The translations under genes and the position numbers were made by a program. The notes below the pieces were generated by a model. The model worked only from the letters and a program-made list of their open reading frames with translations, did not search any database and was not told the origin of the DNA. A stretch of DNA of 42,911 nt from an uncultured Lachnospiraceae bacterium (lineage in GTDB: Bacteria > Bacillota > Clostridia > Lachnospirales > Lachnospiraceae): the NCBI GenBank assembly GCA_947643615.1, contig CANRWO010000028.1, forward strand, positions 1 through 42,911, written 5' to 3'. Positions 7,075 to 16,158 of the stretch are shown one piece after another. Position 1 is the first letter of the stretch. Each line of letters begins with the position of its first letter.

Positions 7075-9279
7075 ATGAAAAAGCTTTCCTGGATCAGAAC
7101 CGGATTACTGTTGGCTGTTTTGATTTTTGCCGTCCTTGGCGGCAATTTTCTCTTTACAGGGGCGGAGAGCGCCTCCCCTCTGGATATGGCTTCCGATGCA
7201 GTCCCGATTGCAGGGGCGGATCATACCCTGACCCAGATCATTTCGCCGGAATACGCCAAAGTCACTGCTATCTCCCTGGCGCTGCAGCCGCCCGGGGGAA
7301 TGTCTGTCATGTCGGCGTCATCCGGGGACCTCACCCTTACGCTCTCCTACCATGCCACCGGCGCCCAGGTTTATCATGGCACGTTTTCCCTGGACGGCGT
7401 CCCGGACCACTGGTACATTGATTTCCCTGTGGACTGCCGGCTGGACCCGGATGCTCTCTATGACCTGTCCCTCTATGCCGAAAATTATGAGGAAGGGATG
7501 AACCCTTCCCTGTATTTCCTGCCCCTGGACGCACAAATCCCCGAAATCACGGAAAATCTGACTGGGGGGGGCAATTCTTCCGGTAACGAGACGCCAGACA
7601 GGGACTCCCTCTCCGGCGATAACGCACCCGGCAGCGGCTCCCTCTCCGGCGACAACGCAGCCGGCAGCGGCTCCCTCTCCGGCGATAACACACCCGGCAG
7701 CAGCTCCCTCCCCGGCGATAACGCACCCGGCAGCGGCTCCCTTTCCGGCGATAACGCAGCCGGCAGCGGCTCCCTCTCCGGCGACAACGCAGCCGGCAGC
7801 AGCTCCCTCTCCGGCGATAACACACCCGGCAGCGGCTCCCTCCCGGACGGCAGTTCCGCCGCCGTGAGACTGACTTATCATGTGCCGGTCCCTACCCGGA
7901 TTGTTATCTTCTTTATAGTCCTTGTGGCAGTTCTGGCATATATGGCTGCCACCGCCTTCCTCTCCCGGAAGGGATCCGATCCCAAGGCCGGGGATATCAC
8001 TTTGGGCAAATTTCTGTCCCTCCGGATACGGAAGGTACCGCTGATCCATATTTTATACTTTGGGGCCGTTACAATAGCCGCCATTCTGCTCAGAATAGCT
8101 TTCCTGCCGGTGAAAAGCAACGACTACTATCTCTGTTTTGAATCATGGATCAATGACATGCGCTCCTCCGGTATCTGGAACGCCTTAGGCCGGGACATCG
8201 GCGATTACCCGCCCTTGTATGTGACACCGCTGACCTTATTGGCATATCTGCCCTTTGAACCCGTGGTCATCATTAAAATAATGCCTTGTCTTTTCGATTT
8301 CGTTTTGGCCCTGGCCTGTGTGAAATTAGCCCGGTGCCTTAATATCACTGCGCTGAATAAACGGCTGGCGCTCTATGCCGCAGTCCTGGTAAATCCCCTG
8401 ACGCTGCTGGATTCCGCCGCCTGGGGGCAGTGTGACAGCATCTACAGTTCCTTTATCCTTTTGGCACTGCTGTCCATATGCGGCGCGATGCTTTGGCGTC
8501 CGGATCCCCCTTCAGGGGGCAAGCTGCCCTTTTGGAAAACAGGGGACGGAATATGCCTGCTTTTTGCAATAGCCTTTTCCTTTAAATTACAAGCGGTATT
8601 TTTCCTTCCAATTCTGTGCCTGCTGTGGATCACTCAGAAGAGGAATGTGCTAAAACCCGTACATCTTCTGTGGGTTCCCATCATATACACCGTTGTTTGT
8701 ATCCCCATGTACCTTGCGGGGCGCAGCCTGAAAGTCATGTTCAAGATCTATCTGGCCCAGGCGGACCGAAACTACGGTACGCTGACCCTGAATTACCCAA
8801 ATCTCTATAACCTGATAGGGTCCTGGTCGGAGGAGCTTTATGACAGTTACTTTGTATATGGTATGCTGCTGACTTTCCTGCTGCTGATCACGTTGTTTTA
8901 TCAGATATATTGCTGCAAGGTAAAATTAGACAGCCTGACGCTCTGTAAAGTGACTGCCCTGTCCGTGCTGACCATATGCTTCTGCCTGCCGCTGGTTCAC
9001 GAACGGTACGCTTATATAGCAGAGATGCTCCTGTTTATCATCATGTTCAAAGAGCCAAAGCACATAAAGACTGCCCTGGTCACAATGCTCTGCACCCTCT
9101 TTACTTATTGTGCCTATCTGATGCAGCTGGAACAGAGTTTTTCCGTGCTTCCCCACCAGGTCATCGCCCTGGCCCGCCTGGGCGTTATCCTCTATTTGAT
9201 ATGGGATATCTTTCATTTGGACAGCTTCCGCAGAGGTAGTTCCCATAAGGAAAAACAGGAAAAGCAAAACGGGCAGTAA
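7075..9279 (+). CDS. Gpi18-like membrane glycosyltransferase with repeat linker
   Basis: A 734-residue polytopic membrane protein. After a signal/anchor helix (about 8-30) comes an extracytoplasmic domain of about 140 residues, then a hydrophilic linker of seven 11-residue units of the type SLSGDNAPGSG (about 178-254), a transmembrane helix, and a GT-C style multi-helix region with the AWGQCDS motif and the PPLY motif typical of Gpi18/GT87-type mannosyltransferases. Such enzymes use polyprenyl-phosphate sugars on the outer face of the membrane; donor and acceptor are not known here. The start at 7075 is chosen for AAAGGAG upstream; an earlier in-frame ATG (7042) has no ribosome site. Stand-alone, ended by the hairpin at 9268-9293. 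Confidence 0.8.
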   Translation: MKKLSWIRTGLLLAVLIFAVLGGNFLFTGAESASPLDMASDAVPIAGADHTLTQIISPEYAKVTAISLALQPPGGMSVMSASSGDLTLTLSYHATGAQVYHGTFSLDGVPDHWYIDFPVDCRLDPDALYDLSLYAENYEEGMNPSLYFLPLDAQIPEITENLTGGGNSSGNETPDRDSLSGDNAPGSGSLSGDNAAGSGSLSGDNTPGSSSLPGDNAPGSGSLSGDNAAGSGSLSGDNAAGSSSLSGDNTPGSGSLPDGSSAAVRLTYHVPVPTRIVIFFIVLVAVLAYMAATAFLSRKGSDPKAGDITLGKFLSLRIRKVPLIHILYFGAVTIAAILLRIAFLPVKSNDYYLCFESWINDMRSSGIWNALGRDIGDYPPLYVTPLTLLAYLPFEPVVIIKIMPCLFDFVLALACVKLARCLNITALNKRLALYAAVLVNPLTLLDSAAWGQCDSIYSSFILLALLSICGAMLWRPDPPSGGKLPFWKTGDGICLLFAIAFSFKLQAVFFLPILCLLWITQKRNVLKPVHLLWVPIIYTVVCIPMYLAGRSLKVMFKIYLAQADRNYGTLTLNYPNLYNLIGSWSEELYDSYFVYGMLLTFLLLITLFYQIYCCKVKLDSLTLCKVTALSVLTICFCLPLVHERYAYIAEMLLFIIMFKEPKHIKTALVTMLCTLFTYCAYLMQLEQSFSVLPHQVIALARLGVILYLIWDIFHLDSFRRGSSHKEKQEKQNGQ
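7606..7836 (+). repeat. seven 33-bp tandem repeats inside the glycosyltransferase gene
   Basis: Seven exact-length 33-bp units encode SLSGDN(A/T)(P/A)GS(G/S). Unit boundaries are 7606, 7639, 7672, 7705, 7738, 7771 and 7804. Differences between units are few and recur in several units (GAT/GAC, GCA/ACA, CCC/GCC), as expected from recent unequal exchange. A partial eighth unit follows. Confidence 0.95.
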
Positions 9280-9293
9280 AACCGCTGCCCGTT
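9268..9293. terminator. bidirectional terminator
   Basis: AACGGGCAG and CTGCCCGTT form a perfect 9-bp stem with an 8-base loop. It overlaps the end of the plus-strand glycosyltransferase gene and precedes TTTTGCTTTT on the minus strand, so it can end the converging acidic-protein transcript too. Confidence 0.75.
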
Positions 9294-9318
9294 GTCTATC
9301 CGCTATAATATGTTGAAC

Positions 9319-9582
9319 CTAACCTTCTACGATCAAATACCTGCCGTCGCCAATATCAAACACTTCGTCTGCCTCAAGGATCGCATCATCTGTAACGCCC
9401 TCCGTATCGATCCCTTCCTCTTCAAAGTATTCGATCACTTCGTCAACGGAATTGACCACAACCGCCATACACTCCTCCAGGAAACTCTCCGCTTCCTCCA
9501 AAGTCTGCGCTACTTCCTCCGAGAAAAGCTGCTGCTGGTTCTCCAGAAAACATTCCAGGACTGCATCATCAAACTCGCGCAT
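9319..9582 (-). CDS. small acidic protein of unknown function
   Basis: An 87-residue, strongly acidic protein (starts MREFDD) with many Glu and Asp and few basic residues. It is predicted mostly helical, with a C-terminal segment ending DGRYLIVEG. No catalytic motif is seen and the family is not known to me by function; similar short acidic proteins occur in Lachnospiraceae. ATG 9582 is chosen because GGAGGTGAAAAT precedes it; an upstream in-frame GTG at 9600 would bury that site. It has its own strong promoter at 9668-9696 and ends at a good hairpin, which together support a real, separately controlled gene. Confidence 0.8.
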   Translation of the reverse strand: MREFDDAVLECFLENQQQLFSEEVAQTLEEAESFLEECMAVVVNSVDEVIEYFEEEGIDTEGVTDDAILEADEVFDIGDGRYLIVEG

Positions 9583-9667
9583 ATTTTCACCTCCATTCAC
9601 TCGCCCCTACGGCTATTTGATTCGTCTCTGATCTTTCATGTCCCTGCCGGACCCTATAAACAGTTTC

Positions 9668-9696
9668 ATCATAGTATGATTGCGCTCTTTCGTCAA
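9668..9696 (-). promoter_or_regulatory. promoter of the small acidic protein, flanked by direct repeats
   Basis: TTGACG (plus-strand 9691-9696), 17-bp spacer, TATGAT (9668-9673) on the minus strand; start near 9661. An identical 11-bp sequence, GACCCTATAAA on the plus strand, lies directly upstream of the -35 box (9697-9707) and at about +2 to +12 (9650-9660). Confidence 0.75.
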
Positions 9697-9700
9697 GACC

Positions 9701-10351
9701 CTATAAAAAATTTAACGCATCCAGCGGATGGCCGATGATGGCATCCGCATGGTTTGCCTCCAGTTCTTCACGTTCCCGGAATCCCCAAAGCGCCCCCAGG
9801 GTAAACGCTCCGGCTCCTTTCCCCGTTTTCATATCCGTGGAAGTATCTCCCAGGTACAGCACTTCCTCCGCGGTCAGCCCGAGCTGGCCCAGGATCTGGA
9901 ACACCCCCTCGGGACTTGGCTTGATCGCAACATTCTCCTTCTGCCCCTGTATCACGTCAAAGTATCCTTTGCCAAAAAGAGACTCTACCACGTTTATGGT
10001 CTCTGCATGGGGTTTATTGGAAAGCACGGCAATCTTCACATTCTTTTCTTTTAAAGCGGCCAGAAGCTCCCGGATGCCATCATACGGCGCCACCCGGTAC
10101 ATGCAGTTATCCCGGAAGATTTCTTTATATATGGCAAAAGCCTCCTCAAAGTGAACCCCCTCCTCATCGCCCCCGGCGGCAAGCGCGCGTCTGATGAGGT
10201 TGGCGGCGCCGTCCCCCACAAAATATTGATACTGCTTCTCTGTAAAAGGACCGTATCCAAATCCGGCCACTGCCCGGTCCGCGCAGTACTTGATGCTGTG
10301 GATGGAATCGGAAAGGGTACCGTCCAAATCGAAGATCACTGCTTTTTTCAT
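9701..10351 (-). CDS. HAD-family phosphatase, phosphoglycolate phosphatase-like
   Basis: A 216-residue HAD hydrolase of the Gph/PpaX type, likely to dephosphorylate a small phosphorylated metabolite. Motif I is DLDGTLSDS (nucleophile Asp8, acid/base Asp10), motif II the VLSNKP Ser, motif III the Lys in IKPSP, and motif IV GDTSTDM. A helical cap follows motif I. The start ATG overlaps the stop of maf by 4 bp (ATGA), which implies translational coupling. The true substrate (phosphoglycolate, pyrophosphate or other) is not determined by these motifs. Confidence 0.88.
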   Translation of the reverse strand: MKKAVIFDLDGTLSDSIHSIKYCADRAVAGFGYGPFTEKQYQYFVGDGAANLIRRALAAGGDEEGVHFEEAFAIYKEIFRDNCMYRVAPYDGIRELLAALKEKNVKIAVLSNKPHAETINVVESLFGKGYFDVIQGQKENVAIKPSPEGVFQILGQLGLTAEEVLYLGDTSTDMKTGKGAGAFTLGALWGFREREELEANHADAIIGHPLDALNFL

Positions 10352-11016
10352 CGTTTCAATAACTCCTTTATCTCCTGGTAGAGCCTTCCTGCCGGAAGTC
10401 CCACCACATTATTATAGTCCCCTTCCAGGCCTCTGATGTATCTGGCGCAAAATCCCTGGATGCCATATGCGCCGGCCTTGTCGAGAGGGTCCCCGGTGCT
10501 GACATACTCTGCAATCTCCCCTTCGGACATGGGAAAGAACCATACCTTCGTCCTCTCATGAAAGCTCTTCCGCTCCCACTCTGCGGAGCCTGCCGCTAGG
10601 TACAGCAGCGTTACGCCAGTGTAGACCTCATGTTCCCGTCCCTGGAGGCGCCCCAACATCCTTGCGGCGTCCTTCCCGTCCAAGGGTTTCCCCAATATGG
10701 CGCCGTCCAGCGACACTATGGTATCCGCCCCGATGACCAGGACTCCCCGGCCTGCACCTGCTGCCTTTTGGCCGGCCGGATCCCATCCCCCACCGGTTTC
10801 TTTCAGGCAGGACGGCTTGTCTGCTTCCTCCAAGCTCCGGCAGACCAAATTCCCTACTGCCTCCGCCTTTTGGCGGGACAGCTCCTCCACCGCCTCCCCC
10901 GGCCTTGCAGAAGATATCTTCTCCTCCACATGGCTGGTTATGACCTCAAAGGGAAGCCCTATCTGTTCCAGCAGCTCCCTCCTCCTGGGAGATGCGGAAG
11001 CAAGAATGATCCTCAT
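10348..11016 (-). CDS. maf: Maf-family nucleotide pyrophosphatase
   Basis: Maf proteins hydrolyse dTTP, UTP and modified nucleoside triphosphates to the monophosphate, a house-cleaning role linked to septum formation. Family motifs: ASASPRR (6-12), GADTIV (96-101), and DKAGAYGIQG. At 222 residues it is about 30 longer than typical members. The extra residues lie at about 60-90, a Gly/Ala/Lys-rich stretch between the first helices and the strand leading to GADT. The start has a strong AGGAGGTATCATT. It is followed by an overlapping HAD gene and preceded by ppk1 88 bp upstream on the same strand. Confidence 0.92.
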   Translation of the reverse strand: MRIILASASPRRRELLEQIGLPFEVITSHVEEKISSARPGEAVEELSRQKAEAVGNLVCRSLEEADKPSCLKETGGGWDPAGQKAAGAGRGVLVIGADTIVSLDGAILGKPLDGKDAARMLGRLQGREHEVYTGVTLLYLAAGSAEWERKSFHERTKVWFFPMSEGEIAEYVSTGDPLDKAGAYGIQGFCARYIRGLEGDYNNVVGLPAGRLYQEIKELLKR

Positions 11017-11104
11017 AATGATACCTCCTCACATACGCCGCCCTCTTTCCGGAAGCCTCCCAGGCAGGACTTTGCTTCCATCTTCCCAAGGGCCTGTATG
11101 GCTG

Positions 11105-13246
11105 TTAATTTTTATCGCCTTTTACGCCTGTTTCCGGTATAAACGTCCTGGCTGCCAGGGGATTATCCTTGGCGGCCGCCCTGGCCGCGTCAATGGCTTC
11201 CCTGCAGAAAACTTCCTGGGACTGGAACAGGGATTTTCCCCTCCTGTCCACCTTTGCATAGGTTCCGTCCTCCTGCAGCACGGAAGCTTTCACATTGTCC
11301 TTCAGCTGGCACTGTAAGATGTGCATCAGCTTGTTTTTCAGCTCCGACCTGTCGATGGGGAACAGGATCTCCACCCGCCGCTCCAGATTGCGGGGCATCC
11401 AGTCCGCACTGCCGCAGTAGATCTCATAATCCCCTCCGTTCTCAAAGTAAAAGATCCTGCTGTGCTCCAGGAAGTTACCTACAATGGAACGCACCGAAAT
11501 ATTCTCACTGACCCCTTTGATACCTGTCTTCAGGCTGCAGATGCCCCTGACGATCAGCTCGATCTTCACCCCTGCGGAGCTGGCCTCATACAGCGCCGCA
11601 ATGATATCCCTGTCACAGAGGGAATTCATTTTCGCGATGATATGGGCCGCCTTACCCTCCTGGGCGAACTGCTTTTCCCGCTGGATCAAATCCAAAAATT
11701 TGTCCTTCAGCCACAGAGGCGCCAGTGAGAGCTTATTCCAGAACAGAGGCTCGGAATATCCCGAAAGCATGTTAAATACCGCCGTGGCATCTTCCCCGAT
11801 GGACTCAGAGCAGGTCAGGAGACCTATATCCGTATACAGCTTTGCAGTGGCGTCGTTATAATTTCCCGTACCCAAATGCACATACCTGCGGATCCCGTCC
11901 TTTTCCCTGCGGACCACCAACGTAATCTTACTGTGGGTCTTCAGTCCCACAAGGCCATAGATCACATGGCAGCCTGCTTTTTCCAGCATCTTTGCCCATA
12001 CTATGTTGTTCTCTTCGTCGAAACGGGCCTTCAACTCCACCAGGACCGTCACCTGTTTCCCGTTCTCAGCCGCCTGGGCCAGCGCGGCGATAATGGGTGA
12101 GTTGCCGCTGACACGGTACAAAGTCTGCTTAATGGCAAGAACCTCCGGATCCTTTGCCGCCTGGCGGATAAAGTTTACCACAGGCTCAAAGGTCTGGTAG
12201 GGATGATGCAGCAGAATGTCCTTCTTACGGATCTCCTCAAAGAGATTACAGCCTGGGGGCAGCTCCGGCACTGCCTGGGGGGTATATTTGGGCGTCTTCA
12301 GATGTTCAAAGCCTTCCATCCCGTATACCTTCATCAAGACCGTCAGATCCAGCGGCCCGTCGATCTCATAGATATTCTGTTCCTCCATATGCAGCTCTTC
12401 TGTCAGGAAATGCAGCAGGCGCCTGTCGCAGCCATGCTCCACCTCCAGACGTATGGCCTCTCCCCACTGCCGTTTTTTCAGCTGCTTCTCAATTTCTTTT
12501 AACAGATCCGCCGCCTCATCCTCCTCAATGGTCAGGTCCGCATTCCGCATGATGCGGAAAGGGTGGGCACAGATGATGTCGTAATTCAGGAACAGCTTGT
12601 CGATGTTCCTTTCTATGATTTCCTCCAGCAGAATGATCTTCTTCGCCTTGCCCTCCGAAGGAAGCACCACAATACGGTCAAGGACGCCCGGCACCTGCAC
12701 CGTGGCAAATTCCATCTCCTCCTTACTGCTCTTCTTATGCACCATGGCTCCTATGTTCAATGTCTTATTGCGGATCAGCGGAAAGGGCCTGGAGGAATCC
12801 ACTGCCATGGGCGTGAGGACGGGGTATACATTTTCTTCAAAATAACGGTCAATATATATCGCTTCTTCCTTGGTCAGTTCCTCATGCTGACGAATGATCT
12901 GCAGGCCGTTTTGGGCCAGCTTAGGGAGCAGCGACCGGTTGTATGTGGAATACTGCCGCTCCACCAGCTCATGGATCGCCTGGCTTAAAAGCTCCAGCTG
13001 TTTTACCGGCGTCAAACCTGCGATATCCTGCTTCTCATACCCCAGATTAGCCATATCTTTCAGCGACGCAATACGGATCATGAAAAATTCATCCAGGTTG
13101 GAAGCCGTGATACTCAGGAATTTCAACCGCTCAAACAGCGGGATACTCTTATCCCTGGCCTCATTCAGCACACGGTGGTCGAACAATATCCAGCTCAGCT
13201 CCCTGTTGGTATAATATTTCGAATTGCTAAAATCCTTCTTTGACAT
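11105..13246 (-). CDS. ppk1: polyphosphate kinase 1
   Basis: Makes inorganic polyphosphate from ATP (reversibly) and has a phosphohistidine intermediate. The 713-residue product has the N-terminal helical domain, the head domain and two phospholipase-D-like C-terminal domains. His457 in HLGTGNYND matches the autophosphorylated histidine, and His595 in LEHSRIF the second conserved histidine. The start follows AGAGGGTAAGGGTT. It lies 97 bp after the DUF815 gene and 88 bp before maf, all on the minus strand, so they could form one transcript. No exopolyphosphatase gene is adjacent. Confidence 0.95.
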   Translation of the reverse strand: MSKKDFSNSKYYTNRELSWILFDHRVLNEARDKSIPLFERLKFLSITASNLDEFFMIRIASLKDMANLGYEKQDIAGLTPVKQLELLSQAIHELVERQYSTYNRSLLPKLAQNGLQIIRQHEELTKEEAIYIDRYFEENVYPVLTPMAVDSSRPFPLIRNKTLNIGAMVHKKSSKEEMEFATVQVPGVLDRIVVLPSEGKAKKIILLEEIIERNIDKLFLNYDIICAHPFRIMRNADLTIEEDEAADLLKEIEKQLKKRQWGEAIRLEVEHGCDRRLLHFLTEELHMEEQNIYEIDGPLDLTVLMKVYGMEGFEHLKTPKYTPQAVPELPPGCNLFEEIRKKDILLHHPYQTFEPVVNFIRQAAKDPEVLAIKQTLYRVSGNSPIIAALAQAAENGKQVTVLVELKARFDEENNIVWAKMLEKAGCHVIYGLVGLKTHSKITLVVRREKDGIRRYVHLGTGNYNDATAKLYTDIGLLTCSESIGEDATAVFNMLSGYSEPLFWNKLSLAPLWLKDKFLDLIQREKQFAQEGKAAHIIAKMNSLCDRDIIAALYEASSAGVKIELIVRGICSLKTGIKGVSENISVRSIVGNFLEHSRIFYFENGGDYEIYCGSADWMPRNLERRVEILFPIDRSELKNKLMHILQCQLKDNVKASVLQEDGTYAKVDRRGKSLFQSQEVFCREAIDAARAAAKDNPLAARTFIPETGVKGDKN

Positions 13247-13343
13247 AACCCTTACCCTCTGTTCCTGCCCACCCTGGGGGCATTTGATTCACATTTCATA
13301 TCATATCGGTGGAGGAAAACAAACCCGTCCTGCAAAATTTGTA

Positions 13344-14681
13344 CTAATACCCCTGCCCTGCCAGATAATCCACAAACTGCTGGGCAGTCCTGCCGGAGAG
13401 TCCCCCGTGGGACAGCTCCCATTTATTCGCTTCCAGCAGCAGCTCCTCCTCCGGCAGCGTCAGGCCATGGCGCTGTGCCAGAGCCTTCACGATGTTCTGG
13501 AACTGCTTCTTATCCGGTGCGCCAAAATAGATGGTGACCCCAAACCGGGACACCAGTGAAAGCTTCTCCTGTACCGTATCGCCCGTATGCATGTCCACTC
13601 TGATCTCTTCCCTGTCGCCGTAATTCTCACGGATCAGATGGCGTCTGTTGGAGGTGGCATAGATCAGCACATTTTCCGGCTTCTTTTCCAGTCCGCCCTC
13701 GATGACCGCCTTTAAGTACTTATATTCAATCTCAAAATCCTCAAAGCTCAGGTCATCCATGTAAATAACAAATTTATAATTACGGTTCTTGATCTGGCTG
13801 ATCACAGCATTGAGGTCCTGGAACTGGTGCTTATATATCTCTATAATGCGGAGGCCTTTTCCATAATATTCGTTGGCAATGGCTTTGATACAGGAGGATT
13901 TCCCCGTCCCGGCATCCCCGAACAGCAGGCAGTTGTTTGCCTTCTTACCCGCCACAAAGGCATCCGTATTGTCCGTCAGTTTTTTCTTGGGGATCTCATA
14001 TCCCACCAGCTCGTCCAGCGTCACATGCGTGATATTCAGGATCGGGTCGATATGTACCCCGTTTTCGTCATGTGACACACGAAAAGACTTATGAAGTCCG
14101 AGCTTCCCCACTCCGTACTCCCTGTAAAAATCCGTAAGGGTGGCTTTCATCTCTTCCGGCGTGTTATCCTGGCAAAACTTCTCTGCCAGCTCGCAGATGC
14201 GTGTGCAGATCCTGGTGTTGTAGACCTTGCTCTCCCGGCTGCTGCTGACGTAATTCTGTATCATAGAAAATTCTTTTACATCAAGAACCACGCCCATATC
14301 CGTAAAATCATAGTCAAAAAACTCTTTGAAAATAACAATATCATGCAGCGCCGCGTCATTGATGGTCCCTTCGATCTCTCCCCTGATCTCACAGCCGCAG
14401 CTATAGCTGTTCTCGTTGTTCACCAGCAGGTTGGTGAGGTAACAGTGCCAGAGGTTTCCGTGAAAGCCGTAACGGCCTGCCAGTTCAATAAGACGGTGGA
14501 TACAATCATAAAAAAGTTCCCTCATCCCCTCCCGGTCACCGGGTTTTTCCCTGCCCTGTGAAAAAGGCATATCCTCCTGCCGTAACGGCTGCATATTATA
14601 ACAGGACATGAGCCATGCCATATCCCTGAGAAGCTCTCCGTCTTCCATATTCCGATATATCATCAGTTCCTTCTGCCGCAT
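13344..14681 (-). CDS. DUF815-family AAA+ ATPase
   Basis: A 445-residue ATPase of the DUF815 (PF05673) family. The N-terminal half is all-helical without clear similarity. The C-terminal half is a AAA+ core with Walker A GDAGTGKSS, Walker B VIYMDDL, a sensor region YATSNRRH, and a C-terminal helical lid. The start follows GGGAGGAACCAT. Members are widespread in Clostridia but their substrate is unknown; by analogy with other AAA+ proteins a remodelling role is possible. The downstream gene on the same strand is ppk1. Confidence 0.88.
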   Translation of the reverse strand: MRQKELMIYRNMEDGELLRDMAWLMSCYNMQPLRQEDMPFSQGREKPGDREGMRELFYDCIHRLIELAGRYGFHGNLWHCYLTNLLVNNENSYSCGCEIRGEIEGTINDAALHDIVIFKEFFDYDFTDMGVVLDVKEFSMIQNYVSSSRESKVYNTRICTRICELAEKFCQDNTPEEMKATLTDFYREYGVGKLGLHKSFRVSHDENGVHIDPILNITHVTLDELVGYEIPKKKLTDNTDAFVAGKKANNCLLFGDAGTGKSSCIKAIANEYYGKGLRIIEIYKHQFQDLNAVISQIKNRNYKFVIYMDDLSFEDFEIEYKYLKAVIEGGLEKKPENVLIYATSNRRHLIRENYGDREEIRVDMHTGDTVQEKLSLVSRFGVTIYFGAPDKKQFQNIVKALAQRHGLTLPEEELLLEANKWELSHGGLSGRTAQQFVDYLAGQGY

Positions 14682-14847
14682 ATGGTTCCTCCCCCGTCTT
14701 TTCTTCCTGTCCGCACAGTATCTTCCGGCTTAAGCTGCAATGCCCCGGGCCTGTATCCCAATGGCTGCCTGCTTTTCCCCATCCGTTTTATCATGAATGC
14801 AACGATAACGGATTGGCAATTAACCGGTTCCGGACTTAGCACATATT

Positions 14848-15972
14848 TTAGTAGTTTCCAAGGATCTTCATATTCCGCGCCTCGTCCCGCAGTCCCCGGA
14901 GGGCATTCTTTACGGCGCTGTCCGCCAGGTTCCCCTCAAAGTCGATAAAGAAACGGTATTCCCAGTTGCGTCCCTCAATAGGACGGCTCTCGATTTTTGT
15001 CATATTCAGGTTATTATAGATAAAGTGGGACAGCATATGGTACAGGGAGCCGCTCTCATGGGGCACCTCGAAACAAATGCTGACCTTCCGGGCATCTTTT
15101 CGGAATATTTTCTGATTGGTCACTATAATAAACCGGGTGGAATTGGTACCGGAATGGTTCACACCCTTCTGCAACACCTCCAGGCCATAAATCTTGCCCG
15201 CATACTCTCCTGCAATGGCTGCCTGGGACACCAGCTTTTCCTCCGCCACCTTCCTGGCCGCAAAGGCATTATTCTGCATGCTGACCTGCTGCCAGTCATA
15301 ATTGGCAAGGAAGCGTGAACTCTGCATCAGCGACTGGGGATGGGAGTACACGGTACGGATATCCGACAGTTTGGCGCCGGGCACACCCAGCAGGCAATGT
15401 TCAATACGGATAATCTGCTCTCCCACAATATAATTTTCATATTCCTGCAGCAGGTCATAGATTTCGTTGACGATGCCTGCGGTGGAGTTTTCAATGGGGA
15501 GCACTGCGAAATCAGCGCTTCCCTCGTCTATGGCGCTCATAGCGTCCCGGAAGGTATCCACATGGGAACTGTTGATCTCCTCCCCGAAATACTGTGTCAT
15601 GGCCGCCTGGGAATAAGCGCCCTCCGCCCCCTGGAATACCACTCTGGCCTTCTCCGTCTCCAGCCTGTCCACTCCGATAAAAGGCAGCTTCCCAAGGCAA
15701 CCCTTCTCCGCCAGAAGCCGGTATTGGAGCTTCCTGCTCATGGACATGATCTGTTCGAAGAGCTCCCCGATGCCCTGGCTGTTAAGTTCGTTGTGTGTGA
15801 GGGATTTCACCTTTGCAAGTTTCTCTGCCTCACGCTGCTTGTCAAAGACCTTTTTCCCTGTCTCGATCTTATACTCCCCCACCTGCCTGCAAATCTCCAT
15901 CCGCTTCTCATACAATTCCACCATCTGGGCATCTATCACATCCAGTTTATCCCTTAATTCCAGTAAATCCAT
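14848..15972 (-). CDS. pheA: P-protein: chorismate mutase / prephenate dehydratase
   Basis: Bifunctional enzyme turning chorismate into prephenate and then phenylpyruvate, the branch to phenylalanine. In 374 residues: an AroQ-type chorismate mutase (about 1-90, ELRDKLDVID start), prephenate dehydratase (about 107-285, with FQGAEGAYSQ and the substrate motif TRFII), and a C-terminal ACT domain (about 295-370) carrying the ESRP Phe-binding motif, so feedback inhibition by phenylalanine is expected. AAAAGGAGCGGATAGC precedes the ATG. No phenylalanine T-box was seen upstream; that space is taken by a 133-bp inverted-repeat element. Confidence 0.95.
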   Translation of the reverse strand: MDLLELRDKLDVIDAQMVELYEKRMEICRQVGEYKIETGKKVFDKQREAEKLAKVKSLTHNELNSQGIGELFEQIMSMSRKLQYRLLAEKGCLGKLPFIGVDRLETEKARVVFQGAEGAYSQAAMTQYFGEEINSSHVDTFRDAMSAIDEGSADFAVLPIENSTAGIVNEIYDLLQEYENYIVGEQIIRIEHCLLGVPGAKLSDIRTVYSHPQSLMQSSRFLANYDWQQVSMQNNAFAARKVAEEKLVSQAAIAGEYAGKIYGLEVLQKGVNHSGTNSTRFIIVTNQKIFRKDARKVSICFEVPHESGSLYHMLSHFIYNNLNMTKIESRPIEGRNWEYRFFIDFEGNLADSAVKNALRGLRDEARNMKILGNY

Positions 15973-16025
15973 GCTATCCGCTCCTTTTCCCGTTCCGCAG
16001 GCGCCAATCCTGCTGCACCCGCAAT

Positions 16026-16158
16026 GTTACTGTTCACTTCGTTCACAGCAACCTATGCACAGAAATCGCAAAACAGCGATTTCGCGCATGTCTGTCTCGG
16101 GTTTATCACGCAGAAACAGCGTGAAAACACCTGGCGGCGACAGCGAGTGAACAGTAAC
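16026..16158. repeat. 133-bp element with perfect terminal inverted repeats
   Basis: Perfect 13-bp termini: GTTACTGTTCACT at 16026-16038 and its reverse complement at 16146-16158. Inside are two further hairpins: a GAAATCGC/GCGATTTC stem with a short AAAACA loop (about 16062-16083), and CACGC/GCGTG with AGAAACA loop (about 16109-16125). It sits between divergently transcribed pheA and the DUF5050 gene, with no coding capacity. The form is that of a small non-autonomous element or of a REP-type structured repeat. Confidence 0.75.

Noticed and set aside
7318..8049. 243-codon minus-strand open frame with GAAAGCVI repeats
   Set aside because: It is a reverse reading of the 33-bp linker repeats in the glycosyltransferase gene.
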